Counted from the stretch's first letter, positions 25,270 through 34,648 are shown. The stretch: DNA of 64,000 bases from CAZRIE01 sp964600075 (GCA_964600075.1 CAZRIE010000005.1:39426-103425), one strand, 5' to 3'. A program made the numbers and translations. The notes: generated by a model not told the origin, from the sequence alone.

Positions 25270-26664
25270 TCAAGCAAGAATATCTTTGACCACATGGCCA
25301 TGCACATCGCTCAATCGATACCTTCGACCTTGGTGTTTAAAGGTAAGTCGTTCATGATCTATGCCCAAAAGATGCATCAACGTCGCTTGAAAATCGTGAA
25401 CGTGTACCCNNNNNNNNNNNNNNNNNNNNNNNNNNNNNNNNNNNNNNNNNNNNNNNNNNNNNNNNNNNNNNNNNNNNNNNNNNNNNNNNNNNNNNNNNNN
25501 NNNNNNNNNCTCCAGAAGTCCGCGTTGTTTCAGATCGGTAATCAGCCCTGCCGTAGCCTGATCGCAACTTAACGCCTGCTGTTTGAACCTTCTGGGAAGG
25601 CCATCGTGATGGTCCCATCCCATATGGTACAATTGAATAAACTTGACATCCTTCTCGGCTAAACGTCGCGCTTGCAAACAATTGGCGGCGTATGTTCCAG
25701 GAGTTTTAGCATCCTCGCCGTATAGTTCATAAATATGATCGGGCTCGTTCGAAGTATCTACGGCATCTGGCACAGAACTTTGCATGCGATAGGCCATTTC
25801 ATATTGGTTGATTTTGGACTTAATTTCTGGGTCTTTCCAAATATCGTATTGCTGGTTGTTGAGGTCGGCGATATAGTCTAAAGCTCTTCTACGATCATGG
25901 TCTTCGACACCATGTGGATTATTCAAATACAGCACAGGGTCTTTACCTGAACGAAATTGTATTCCTTGATGGTGCGAAGGAAGAAAACCGTTGCCCCAAG
26001 CAGCAGTGCTTAAGGTTTGTTCACCACCTCCTCTGGAGAGCATCACCACAAAATTCGGCAGGTCTTTGTTATCACTGCCTAGCCCATAACTCAGCCAAGA
26101 TCCGATAGAAGGCCGACCGCCTAATTGAGATCCTGTTTGAACGAACATCACCGCAGGCTCGTGGTTAATAGCTTCGGTGTACATCGACTTGATGATACAA
26201 AGTTCGTCGACGACCTTAGCGGTATACGGAAAAATTTCACTTACATGGGTACCCGATTCGCCATATTGTTTAAAGTCGTATAACGATTTTACCAGCGGAA
26301 AAGTCGACTGCGATGCCACCATACCCGAATTTCGTTGTGTACCCCTAACGGAATCGGGAATTTCTTGCCCATGCCATTTCTCCAACGTGGGTTTATAATC
26401 AAAGGTTTCTATTTGCGATGGGCCTCCGCTCTGAAATAAATAGATGACCCGCTTCGCTTTTGCCGGAAAATGTGTGCCGTTCAAAGAACCTCCCATACCC
26501 CCACTGCGCAATGGCTGACCTGTCGGAAGTATCAAATCGTTGGCCAAAGATTGCGTTGGCCCCAGCAGACTCGAAAGCGCTATCGAACCAAAACCCAACG
26601 ATGCCTTTTTCAGGAACCCTCTTCGTGTATCTTCGAATTTTTTCTGTTCTTGAAATTCGTTCAT
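25270..26664 (-). CDS. Tat-exported DUF1501 protein (interrupted by assembly gap)
   Basis: A DUF1501 (sulfatase/alkaline-phosphatase-superfamily-like) protein with leader T-R-R-G-F-L-K-K near residues 13-20. The family typically sits beside DUF1549/DUF1553 proteins, mainly in planctomycetes; the reaction is unknown. Visible segments include Y-L-F-Q-S-G-G-P-S-Q-I-E-T-F and the C-terminal H-V-H-D-F-Q-A-T-L-M-H-L-L-G. A 100-N gap (25410-25509) removes the middle of the C-terminal half, where members usually carry a G-R-D-H-H-P-like motif. The gene starts 10 nt after the DUF1553 stop, as an operon. Whether the frame is intact across the gap cannot be told. Confidence 0.88.
   Translation of the reverse strand: MNEFQEQKKFEDTRRGFLKKASLGFGSIALSSLLGPTQSLANDLILPTGQPLRSGGMGGSLNGTHFPAKAKRVIYLFQSGGPSQIETFDYKPTLEKWHGQEIPDSVRGTQRNSGMVASQSTFPLVKSLYDFKQYGESGTHVSEIFPYTAKVVDELCIIKSMYTEAINHEPAVMFVQTGSQLGGRPSIGSWLSYGLGSDNKDLPNFVVMLSRGGGEQTLSTAAWGNGFLPSHHQGIQFRSGKDPVLYLNNPHGVEDHDRRRALDYIADLNNQQYDIWKDPEIKSKINQYEMAYRMQSSVPDAVDTSNEPDHIYELYGEDAKTPGTYAANCLQARRLAEKDVKFIQLYHMGWDHHDGLPRRFKQQALSCDQATAGLITDLKQRGLLEXXXXXXXXXXXXXXXXXXXXXXXXXXXXXXXXXXVHVHDFQATLMHLLGIDHERLTFKHQGRRYRLSDVHGHVVKDILA
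25410..25509. other. Assembly gap (100 N)
   Basis: Exactly 100 unknown bases, the convention for a gap of unknown length. Family members usually have about 60 residues between the flanking motifs, but the gap allows only 33-34, so the true missing length is likely nearer 190 bases. Confidence 0.97.
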
Positions 26665-26674
26665 GGTATGCCTT

Positions 26675-29600
26675 TTATCGAATGGTGTACCCTTCAGAGG
26701 TATTCATGATGCCGTTTATGACCGTAGCTAGAGAAGCTACCTTAATGGGGTCTGAGGTGTGTTTTATTTTCGTCTCGCCCATACCAAGATAGGCGATGGC
26801 GTCTTCTTTCTTTTCCGTAAAACGTGCCAATTCATCGGCAAGAAATTTTTTGAGTACGGTCAATTCTTTATCCTTAGGAAACCTGCCAGTACTCAGTTGA
26901 AATGCCTGTTTTAATTGTTTCTCCGAATTATCGCCCGCCGCTGCGATAATGTTCTCTGCCAATATATAAGACGCCTCGATGAACTGCGGGTCGTTCAATA
27001 ATACCAAAGCTTGTAGGGGAGTACTGGTCTGCCTTCGTTTTACGGTGCATACGCTGCGGTCGCCTACGTCGAAAATCTGCATTGAGGGTGGGGCAGAGGC
27101 ACGTTTCCAAATGGTGTATAGGCTTCTACGGTACAAGCCTTCGCCGGGTTCTTGTTTGTATCTGTACCGCCACGATTTGTTGCTGATTTCGTCCCAAAGT
27201 CCATCAGGTTGATAAGGGTAGGTGCTTGGGCCGCCAATTTTTGTAGCGAGTAGCCCGCTGATGGCCAAAGCATTATCGCGTACCATTTCGGCGGTCATGC
27301 GCGTACTGGGGCCACGTGCTAGTAATGCATTGTCTGAGTCCATTTCAAGCAGTTCGGGTTTCACTTCAGAACTTTGCTGATAGGTGGCCGACATTACCAT
27401 TAATTTGTGCATTTTTTTAATGTCCCATCCCGATTCCATAAATTCGATGGCCAACCAGTCTAATAGCTCCGGGTGTGAAGGTAGGCTTCCCTGATTTCCG
27501 AAATCATCGGAGGTTTCTACAAGTCCTCGGCCAAAATGCATTTGCCATAAGCGGTTTACGAAAACTCGTGATGTCAATGGGTTTTCTGTATCGAAAAGCC
27601 ATTTTGTAAGTCCCAATCGATTTCTCGGTAGGTCTTCTTTCCATGGCATTACGGCTTCTGGTATGCCGGGCTGAACTTCTTCGGTAGGGGCATCGTACAT
27701 ACCGCGATCGAGAACATACGTCGGCCTAGGTTCTGGAAGATCGCCCAAGACCATAATTTCTTTAATCGGTTCCAATTCGGCCAATCTTTCTTGACGAAAC
27801 CCTTGTAATTTTTTTCTGGTCGCTTCTGTTCGTGGGTCAATACTCGTATGGTAAAAATCGCTAACTAAATCTTGTTTTGTTGACGAAGTTGCCAGTTCTA
27901 TGGCCTTTTTTGGAGATTGATCGTACAGCACTTCGAGTGCAGATAATTCCCTTTCATAAATTTTCAGGTTGTCTAAACCTCCATCTTTAAAAAGCATAAA
28001 CTTGTCGCGTATTCCCAAAGTAAATCCGTCAAAGGCATAATTATGAGCATTTTTCTTAAATAGAATCGATTTATATAGATTATCGATTTCAATAGAGACA
28101 GATACTTTTTTTCCATCAACATAGATATTAACGCCTTCTGCCTTTGCCAACCCGTCATAACTAACCGTGATGGTACTCCACTCTTTTTCAGGAATTGGAT
28201 TTTTAGTCTTTACCTGTATGGCATTTGATGGCCATGTTCTAGCGACAATAAACTTCAATTGATTGTTTTCAAGATGCATTGAATACCCTTTCAGACCCTG
28301 TCTGGTTTCTTCGCAATGCGTGAAAAGCGAAGCTTCTTCGTAGATGGTTTCGGGGTGAACGGCCAAGGAAACCGTAAAAGGGTCAGACTGGTCGAACCAA
28401 CCTACTTTTTTTGGCAAGGTCACTGTGGTATAGTCATTTAAGAAAACTGCTTCACCATGCAGCCCTTTTGCTATCTTCGGTTCTCTAACAAGTGTTGGCG
28501 AAGTGTTGCCGGCATTAGTAGCGGTGTGGTATACCTTCTCATCTTTACTAATCATACGATCAAAGTCGAGATTGGCTACTAAACCTTTTTTCAACCCCTT
28601 TTGCAACGCATTTTCAAGTTTTTGAGTGCTACTGGCTAATTGGGCCACGTCTTCAGGTTTTTCTGTTCTAATCGATACCAGTTTCTTCTTAGAGGCATCT
28701 ATAGTAGCATCGATATATTCTAAGACTTTATCTTGTTCTTTGTTCGTTAAAAGTAACGATGGGCCAGGTACCTGACCAGGTCCATAAATAGCGGTTCCTA
28801 TTTCGTTGGTGCTATTAAAAAAGGCGAAGAGTTCGTAGTGGTCTTTTTGACTTATGGGGTCATATTTATGGTCATGGCAACGGGCACATTCTACACTTAA
28901 GCCTAAAAACGCCTTGCCAACCGATAAGGCGCGATCAGCTACATATTCGACGCGGTACTCTTCATATACGATACCGGCCTCCGAATTTTTTTTATGTAAT
29001 CTGTTGAACGCGGTTGCGAGTATACTTTCTTGTGTTGGTTTTTCGATCAGGTCGCCTGCCAATTGCCAAGTCGTAAACTGGTCATAAGGCATATTAATAT
29101 TGAAGGAATTAATGACCCAATCACGATACGGACTAAAATCGCGATGCTTGTCATCAAGGTAGCCATCGCTATCGGCATAGCGAGCGACGTCCATCCATTC
29201 TACGGCCATACGCTCTCCGTATGCAGGGGAAGAAAGTAAACGGTCAACAACTTTTTCATAGGCATCTTGTGAAGTGTCATTTACAAAATCTGATATTTGC
29301 CGCAGGGTAGGGGGCAGTCCGATAAGGTCAAAACTTAGTCTACGAATCAGATTTTCTTTAGATGCCTTTTCGGAAGGCGAAAGCTTATTAAATTCTAATT
29401 TCGCCGCAGTAAACTTATCGATTTCGTTTTTTGCCCAATCTTTTGATACGATACTAGGTAGTTCTTCTTTCTTCGGTTTGATAAAAGACCAATGTGGTTT
29501 GTATTCGGCCCCTTGCTCGACCCACTTGGTCAAAACTGCAATTTCCTTTTGTGAAATCTCTACCTTAAATTCCGGAGGCGGCATTTTGATTTCGGGATCG

Positions 29601-29911
29601 TCAGAAAATATTCTCGAGATAATTTCACTTTTCCCGGGTTTCCCAGGTACGATGGCATGTTTTCCAGAGCTTTCCAAAGCGGCGTATGCATTGGCCTCTA
29701 TGTCTAACCGAAGTCCTGCTTTTTGATTGGCCATGTCAGGACCATGACAAGCGAAACACTTATCGGACAATATTGGTTTCACATGATAATTAAAATCAAT
29801 TTTTTCAGGGAGATCTTGGTAGGCCGTTTCCAGTTCTTTTGGCGGACTCCAACCGCAAGCTGAAATTAAGAAAGAAAATACTAGTACTGCACAGAGGTGT
29901 CTTATCGGCAT
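26675..29911 (-). CDS. PSCyt1-DUF1549-LamG-DUF1553 c-type cytochrome lipoprotein
   Basis: A 1078-residue exported lipoprotein with lipobox L-I-S-A-C at residues 15-19. Domains in order: PSCyt1 haem-binding region with C-F-A-C-H (about 52-56), DUF1549 (about 160-370) with a second C-A-R-C-H near 345, a LamG/concanavalin-like insertion (about 440-660), and DUF1553 (about 770-1040) ending near Q-A-L-V-L-L-N-D-P-Q-F. Two CxxCH motifs suggest covalent haem and electron transfer, perhaps oxidative attack on glycans. This architecture is best known from planctomycetes and Verrucomicrobia. It heads an operon with DUF1501 and diverges from the winged-helix membrane regulator. Confidence 0.88.
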   Translation of the reverse strand: MPIRHLCAVLVFSFLISACGWSPPKELETAYQDLPEKIDFNYHVKPILSDKCFACHGPDMANQKAGLRLDIEANAYAALESSGKHAIVPGKPGKSEIISRIFSDDPEIKMPPPEFKVEISQKEIAVLTKWVEQGAEYKPHWSFIKPKKEELPSIVSKDWAKNEIDKFTAAKLEFNKLSPSEKASKENLIRRLSFDLIGLPPTLRQISDFVNDTSQDAYEKVVDRLLSSPAYGERMAVEWMDVARYADSDGYLDDKHRDFSPYRDWVINSFNINMPYDQFTTWQLAGDLIEKPTQESILATAFNRLHKKNSEAGIVYEEYRVEYVADRALSVGKAFLGLSVECARCHDHKYDPISQKDHYELFAFFNSTNEIGTAIYGPGQVPGPSLLLTNKEQDKVLEYIDATIDASKKKLVSIRTEKPEDVAQLASSTQKLENALQKGLKKGLVANLDFDRMISKDEKVYHTATNAGNTSPTLVREPKIAKGLHGEAVFLNDYTTVTLPKKVGWFDQSDPFTVSLAVHPETIYEEASLFTHCEETRQGLKGYSMHLENNQLKFIVARTWPSNAIQVKTKNPIPEKEWSTITVSYDGLAKAEGVNIYVDGKKVSVSIEIDNLYKSILFKKNAHNYAFDGFTLGIRDKFMLFKDGGLDNLKIYERELSALEVLYDQSPKKAIELATSSTKQDLVSDFYHTSIDPRTEATRKKLQGFRQERLAELEPIKEIMVLGDLPEPRPTYVLDRGMYDAPTEEVQPGIPEAVMPWKEDLPRNRLGLTKWLFDTENPLTSRVFVNRLWQMHFGRGLVETSDDFGNQGSLPSHPELLDWLAIEFMESGWDIKKMHKLMVMSATYQQSSEVKPELLEMDSDNALLARGPSTRMTAEMVRDNALAISGLLATKIGGPSTYPYQPDGLWDEISNKSWRYRYKQEPGEGLYRRSLYTIWKRASAPPSMQIFDVGDRSVCTVKRRQTSTPLQALVLLNDPQFIEASYILAENIIAAAGDNSEKQLKQAFQLSTGRFPKDKELTVLKKFLADELARFTEKKEDAIAYLGMGETKIKHTSDPIKVASLATVINGIMNTSEGYTIR

Positions 29912-29976
29912 GCTATTGTTTGTGAATCAATCAAATATAAGCATTCTTAATGAGCCTTAATAGGTCGTAAAACTGT

Positions 29977-30010
29977 TTTGTTAACTGTTAATGATTATTC
30001 ATTACCTTTA
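29977..30010 (+). promoter_or_regulatory. Candidate promoter for the membrane regulator
   Basis: TTTG (29977-29980), 22 nt, then TACCTTTA (30003-30010) matches the Bacteroidota TTTG/TAnnTTTG arrangement with one mismatch. If used, transcription would begin near 30016, favouring a GTG start at 30029 over the TTG at 29978. Confidence 0.35.
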
Positions 30011-30028
30011 GGTTTTAAGGGGTCTACG

Positions 30029-31243
30029 GTGGAAAGTCAGAAGTATTTACAGCATGTAGAAGAAATAATCGAAAGCAAGTCGTTCGGTCGTTCGGACACC
30101 TATGCCAATCTGTTACGTTATTTAGTACGCTGCACCATAGAGAAAGACGTGCCGAAGGAAACCACTATTGCCAGCGAAATTTTCGGGAAGTCTTCTTTTG
30201 ATCCTTCCCAAAGCACTTTGATACGCGTATATGTGTACAACCTTCGAAAGAAATTGAGAACTTATTATGCGAATGAGGGTGTCGGTGACCCTTTGGTTTT
30301 GAAAATACCAAAAGGGGGTTATGAAGTGAGTTTTGAATCTCCTCAAGAGGTGACTTCTGAAGAGAAAAGGGCCGCAAAAAAATGGATACTACCATTAATG
30401 TTGGCAATTACAGCTTCGCTTGTTGGATTCTTTGTCTATTCGCAATGGGGTGAAGATAATCTGAAGGAAGAAAATAGTCTGTGGAGCGATTTGTTTGAAA
30501 GTAAAAAGACAACCATGCTAGTTCTTGGTGATCTTTTCACCTATACCGAAATCGACTCTGCATCTGGCCTGATTCGAAATATTCGCGACCCTCTTGTGAA
30601 TTCGCCGCAAGCATTTCGCAATTTTCAAGCTAACGACCAGAGAACGGGAATAACGCTCGAAACCATTTCTTATACCTATCAAATACGTAGTAGCACATTA
30701 TGGGTAAAAGACTTGGGTAAGATCTTTTATGACGAAGGAGACGATTTTATTATTCGAAGTATGTCACGTTTTAATCCCAAAGAACTTCCAGATAACGACT
30801 TTATCGTAATCGGGATGCTAAAGACACTAGGTATTTTTATAGACTACTTGGAAAAATATGGATGTACTTTTGAAGCACCGACCGATCTATTGACATGTAT
30901 ACAAAAAAATAACGTGTCGAGCGCAACGTACTCCCCGTCCGGCGACCCTGATACCTATCATACCGATTATGCGGTAATGGCGAAGGTGCCCGGCCCCAAC
31001 AACAATGTAATCTATATCTTCGGAGGTATCTTGGATACGGGAACTTCACAAAGTCTTAAAAATTTCACCGACACCAAACTTTTGCAAGAACTCGAACGGA
31101 GGATGCGAGACGATTTTGGAGAAATTCCGAAATATTATAAAATTCTCTTTGAGGTAAGTGGGGTAGATAGAACAGAACTGAATTCGAAAATCCTATCTAT
31201 AGAAAAAATTGAAACTGGAGCTACGGTTCCTAATTTTGATTAA
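30029..31243 (+). CDS. Membrane-anchored winged-helix transcriptional regulator (one-component)
   Basis: A protein of about 404 residues. The N-terminal DNA-binding domain (about 1-105) has S-K-S-F-G-R-S-D-T-Y-A-N-L-L-R-Y-L, then F-D-P-S-Q-S-T-L-I-R-V-Y-V-Y-N-L-R-K-K-L and I-P-K-G-G-Y-E-V-S-F, the pattern of a winged-helix family abundant in Acidobacteria and planctomycetes. A single transmembrane helix (W-I-L-P-L-M-L-A-I-T-A) follows, then a roughly 270-residue extracytoplasmic domain of unknown ligand. No in-frame ATG precedes the DNA-binding domain; the start is GTG at 30029 or TTG at 29978. It diverges from the DUF1553/DUF1501 operon, its probable target. Confidence 0.82.
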   Translation: MESQKYLQHVEEIIESKSFGRSDTYANLLRYLVRCTIEKDVPKETTIASEIFGKSSFDPSQSTLIRVYVYNLRKKLRTYYANEGVGDPLVLKIPKGGYEVSFESPQEVTSEEKRAAKKWILPLMLAITASLVGFFVYSQWGEDNLKEENSLWSDLFESKKTTMLVLGDLFTYTEIDSASGLIRNIRDPLVNSPQAFRNFQANDQRTGITLETISYTYQIRSSTLWVKDLGKIFYDEGDDFIIRSMSRFNPKELPDNDFIVIGMLKTLGIFIDYLEKYGCTFEAPTDLLTCIQKNNVSSATYSPSGDPDTYHTDYAVMAKVPGPNNNVIYIFGGILDTGTSQSLKNFTDTKLLQELERRMRDDFGEIPKYYKILFEVSGVDRTELNSKILSIEKIETGATVPNFD

Positions 31244-31246
31244 ACA

Positions 31247-31273
31247 AAAAGACCCTTAAAAAGGGCCTTTCTT
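31247..31273 (+). terminator. Hairpin terminator after the membrane regulator
   Basis: AAAGACCCTT and AAGGGCCTTT (31248-31257, 31261-31270) pair with one mismatch around a 3-nt loop and are followed by CTT. It lies just after the stop at 31243. The U-tract is short. Confidence 0.5.
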
Positions 31274-31336
31274 AAGGCAAAAATCAAATCAAATACGAAA
31301 TCCGATTTTGGTACAGTTCTCTACGTCAAACAAAAC

Positions 31337-31474
31337 CTAATCAAAAATGCCGATTAAATCTAAGATAAAAGCGATAGGTATCGCAATCAATATCAATACC
31401 AAGCACGCTACCATTATTCGAAGAAATAAGTTTAATATTTTCACACCGGCGGGAAGTTCTTGTTCCATGATCAT
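31337..31474 (-). CDS. Small single-helix membrane protein (hypothetical)
   Basis: A 45-residue ORF starting at ATG 31474 (M-I-M-E-Q-E-L-P-A-G-V-K) or ATG 31468. The frame extends to a GTG at 31525 with a less natural N-terminus. A short charged N-terminus is followed by a long hydrophobic segment rich in I, L and A, which could be one or two helices. It lies downstream of the sugar-porter gene on the same strand. I do not recognise the family; its length makes it uncertain. Confidence 0.45.
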   Translation of the reverse strand: MIMEQELPAGVKILNLFLRIMVACLVLILIAIPIAFILDLIGIFD

Positions 31475-31612
31475 ATAGGTTTCCTTAAAGTTAATAAATA
31501 ATTTCGTTGAAAGTAAGATTTCCACACGATATTTCGACTAACTAACTCATTTTTAGTGTGTTTGTTCGTTATATAGCTTGTTTGATCGATGAAGCGAAAA
31601 AGTTGTTATGCC

Positions 31613-32965
31613 CTAACCGATTTTGTTTCCACTGAGTTTTTTACTGAGTTCTTCTAGTGAAACTCCTTTTGTTTCCGGCATCATGAAAAGCACAAATAGT
31701 AGTTGCAATACCATCATACCCGCGAAGAAAATAAATATTGGCCACGGGTTATCTTTGAAAATACCATTGTCCGCATCCAAAAATATTGGAGTTATGAGCG
31801 TGATTATTGCGGCAAACACCCAATGCGTTCCGGTACCCCATGCTTGCCCGAATGCCCGTACTTTATTCGGAAAAATCTCAGAGATAAATACCCAAATCAC
31901 AGCACCTTGTCCGACTGCATGCGAAGCTATAAAGATAAGAATGAAAGTGAGTAATACGGTTGAATTGGCTCCGCTGTAAAAACACCATCCGACCATACCG
32001 AGACTGATAATATAACCAATAGAACCTATTTTCATGAGCTGTTTTCTGCCTAGCCTGTCGATTAGCCAAACCCCTACAAAAGTAAAAATGAGGTTGACTA
32101 TGCCGATGGAAATTGAACTGAACAATGACTCTTGAGCCGCAAGGCCTGCACGTTCCAAAATTTCGGGTGCATAATACAGTACGAAGTTGATGCCCGAAAG
32201 TTGGTTAAAGAACGCGATCAGAAAAGCCAGTATCAACGGGGTTTTATACCGGCCTGAAAATAGTTTTTCGGGTACCTTACTTATCGGGTTGAAGTCTTTT
32301 ATTTCCTTTAACTTGGCGAGTGCCTGTTCTTCGGTAAAAATTATTCTCAGCGTCTTCAGGGCACCTTCATCATCATTCTTGGTTATGGCCAACCATCTTG
32401 GACTGTTGGGAATCTTAACTACCATTAGCGTGTATAGTATTGCGGGAATAGCCTCTACGCCCAACATCCAACGCCAATCATTAATGCCATCAAACCCTTT
32501 CAACAGGTAGTTTGATATAAACGCGATCAAAATACCCAAAACGAGGTTGAACTGATAAAGTGCACCAAGTTTACCGCGGTTTTCAGGTGAGGATATTTCG
32601 GAAATATAAATAGGAGCGGCTACCGATGATGCTCCTACTCCCAATCCTCCGATAAACCTAAAGAAAGAGAACATGTAAGGATCCGTGGCCACTGCCGACC
32701 CCAATGCGGATACCGCATAGAGAATACCGATCCAAAAAAGGGTTTTCTTTCTGCCGAACCTGTCGCAGGGTATGCCACCAAAAAGAGAGCCTGCTACGGT
32801 TCCCCAAAGAGCCATGGACATAATGAACGTACCGTGAAACCATGGTGATGTATCCCAGAGTTCTTTAATTGGTAGGTTGGCCCCGCTGATGACCACCGTA
32901 TCGAACCCAAACAAAAACCCGGATAAGGCGGCTGTAAGGGAAATTTTAAAAAGCTTTGAATTCAT
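31613..32965 (-). CDS. Sugar porter (MFS) family permease
   Basis: A 450-residue inner-membrane transporter of the major facilitator sugar-porter family with 12 predicted helices. Signature motifs are D-R-F-G-R-K-K after helix 2, P-I-Y-I-S-E-I-S in helix 4, N-Q-L-S-G-I-N in helix 7, D-R-L-G-R-K and P-E-T-K-G at the C-terminus. It resembles xylose/glucose/galactose-proton symporters. It would bring monosaccharides from the periplasm into the cytoplasm, downstream of the glycan loci. The exact sugar is not set by the sequence. Confidence 0.93.
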   Translation of the reverse strand: MNSKLFKISLTAALSGFLFGFDTVVISGANLPIKELWDTSPWFHGTFIMSMALWGTVAGSLFGGIPCDRFGRKKTLFWIGILYAVSALGSAVATDPYMFSFFRFIGGLGVGASSVAAPIYISEISSPENRGKLGALYQFNLVLGILIAFISNYLLKGFDGINDWRWMLGVEAIPAILYTLMVVKIPNSPRWLAITKNDDEGALKTLRIIFTEEQALAKLKEIKDFNPISKVPEKLFSGRYKTPLILAFLIAFFNQLSGINFVLYYAPEILERAGLAAQESLFSSISIGIVNLIFTFVGVWLIDRLGRKQLMKIGSIGYIISLGMVGWCFYSGANSTVLLTFILIFIASHAVGQGAVIWVFISEIFPNKVRAFGQAWGTGTHWVFAAIITLITPIFLDADNGIFKDNPWPIFIFFAGMMVLQLLFVLFMMPETKGVSLEELSKKLSGNKIG

Positions 32966-33019
32966 GTCTTAGGTTTGTTGGTTTTGGTAAAGCTAACAAA
33001 AAACCCTAAAAGAAATCAA

Positions 33020-33235
33020 TTACTTGTTCAGCACCGCGACCTTAGCTTTTAGACTGTCTTTTTGCTTTGAATTCGTTTTCTTTTTTGGAGGTCTTGATAG
33101 CGAATCGATTTGTTTTTGGGTTTTTTGCAACTCAAATTGCTGTTTCGGGATCGAAGTATCCTTTGAGGCCGGACTTTGTTTTTCTCCGCCGAAGGGGTTG
33201 CAGGCAACTAGAGAAATAGAAGAAAAATAAAGCAT
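33020..33235 (-). CDS. Small putative lipoprotein
   Basis: A 71-residue ORF with a short hydrophobic N-terminus ending in L-V-A-C at residues 9-12, then a hydrophilic, lysine-rich tail (K-K-K-T-N-S-K-Q-K). It lies 38 nt downstream of the kdtA gene on the same strand. The signal lacks a clear basic n-region, so it may be a weak lipoprotein signal. An in-frame stop lies 10 codons upstream, and no better start was found. Unknown function. Confidence 0.5.
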   Translation of the reverse strand: MLYFSSISLVACNPFGGEKQSPASKDTSIPKQQFELQKTQKQIDSLSRPPKKKTNSKQKDSLKAKVAVLNK

Positions 33236-33273
33236 ATTCGGGGCAAACGCACAACCTAGATTTCATGGCAGTA

Positions 33274-34509
33274 TCATAATAGCGTACGGATAAAGTCCAT
33301 AATTTGAATGCTCGCCCCCTTATTTTTAGAGATATAGCGGGCGTTGATCGCACCTGTTTTTTTTCTGAACCCAAGATTGTCCAGTAATTTTTTCATCAGT
33401 TCGCTGAACGACCAACCATCTTCTATGGTCAAAATTCCTTTTTGGGCTACCAGTTCTTCGGCCTCTTTGAAACCTTTATAATTTGGACCGATGATTACCG
33501 GTATCCCGAATACGGCCGGCTCGAGGGTGTTGTGCAGTCCGGTAGCGAACCCGCCGCCTACGTAGGCGATATCGGCGTAACTGTAGATTTTTGTAAGCAA
33601 TCCGATATGATCGATAATCAGTACGTCGTAATCTGCCAGATGGTTACTATCGATTTTTGAATACAGGGTGGTTTTTTTTGTAAATGCACCGGCCAGTCCC
33701 AAGATTTTATCCCTTTTTATGGTGTGTGGCGCCAATACATATTTCAGGTTTTTTTGGGCATGGTTGATGTAGTCGATTAATATGGCCTCATCTTCGGGCC
33801 AGGTGCTTCCTGCAACAAAGCAGGGCCTGTCCTTCTTAAATACGTCCATAAAATCGAGGGAATTGTCCCCGTCCAAAATTTCAGAAACCCGGTCTAGGCG
33901 AGTGTCCCCACTAATCGATACGTTCTTTATATTGATAGACTCCAATAATACTTTTGAATGCTCATCTTGAACAAAATAATACGAAAACCTGCCCAAAACC
34001 TTTCTCATAAACCTACCATAACTTTTGAAATAGATTTGCTCCTTTTTGAAGATGGCCGATACCAAGATTGCCGGTATTTTTTTGTTTTCCAATGCTTTTA
34101 AATAGTTGGGCCACACCTCATATTTAACGAAAATGGCCAAATCTGGCTGTATGGTTTCTAAAAAGCGTTTAGCATTACCTTGGGTATCCATTGGAAGATA
34201 GCAAACCGCATCGGCCACGGCCGTATTCTTCTTCACTTCATATCCTGACGGGGAGAAGAACGTAATCACAATTTTATGGGCGGGATACTCGGCTTTCAGC
34301 TTTTCAATGAGCGGAAGTCCTTGTTCGAATTCGCCCAACGAAGCCACATGTATCCAAAACGTTTTGTCGTTTTTTGAGATAGCTTGTTGAAGTATTTCAA
34401 ACGAATTTTTTCTTCCTTCGACGAACAGTTTAATCTTGGAATTAAAAAAAGCCAAGATTTTCAGGAAGAACCATGAAATCTGGGCAATCACATTATAGGT
34501 GGCGTACAC
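33274..34509 (-). CDS. waaA: 3-deoxy-D-manno-octulosonic acid (Kdo) transferase
   Basis: A 411-residue GT-B glycosyltransferase that adds Kdo to lipid A in lipopolysaccharide assembly. It has an N-terminal membrane segment (I-S-W-F-F-L-K-I-L-A-F-F), then W-I-H-V-A-S-L-G-E-F-E-Q-G-L-P-L, F-V-K-Y-E-V-W-P-N, V-A-G-S-T-W-P-E-D-E and A-Y-V-G-G-G-F-A-T-G-L-H-N-T-L-E-P-A, all hallmarks of WaaA/KdtA. The start codon is GTG at 34509; the upstream frame has a stop within eight codons and no ATG. It diverges from the aminotransferase gene. Confidence 0.93.
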   Translation of the reverse strand: MYATYNVIAQISWFFLKILAFFNSKIKLFVEGRKNSFEILQQAISKNDKTFWIHVASLGEFEQGLPLIEKLKAEYPAHKIVITFFSPSGYEVKKNTAVADAVCYLPMDTQGNAKRFLETIQPDLAIFVKYEVWPNYLKALENKKIPAILVSAIFKKEQIYFKSYGRFMRKVLGRFSYYFVQDEHSKVLLESINIKNVSISGDTRLDRVSEILDGDNSLDFMDVFKKDRPCFVAGSTWPEDEAILIDYINHAQKNLKYVLAPHTIKRDKILGLAGAFTKKTTLYSKIDSNHLADYDVLIIDHIGLLTKIYSYADIAYVGGGFATGLHNTLEPAVFGIPVIIGPNYKGFKEAEELVAQKGILTIEDGWSFSELMKKLLDNLGFRKKTGAINARYISKNKGASIQIMDFIRTLL

Positions 34510-34648
34510 TGATCTATATTTTGCGCTAAATTACGCTTCTTTACACAAAATTGTAGTGCTTCGTTTCGTATTTTTGCGAAGACTTATATTCATGCCACAT
34601 ACGAATTCCCGTATTGTACAGGGCAGTAGAATACAATAATCGGTGTAG

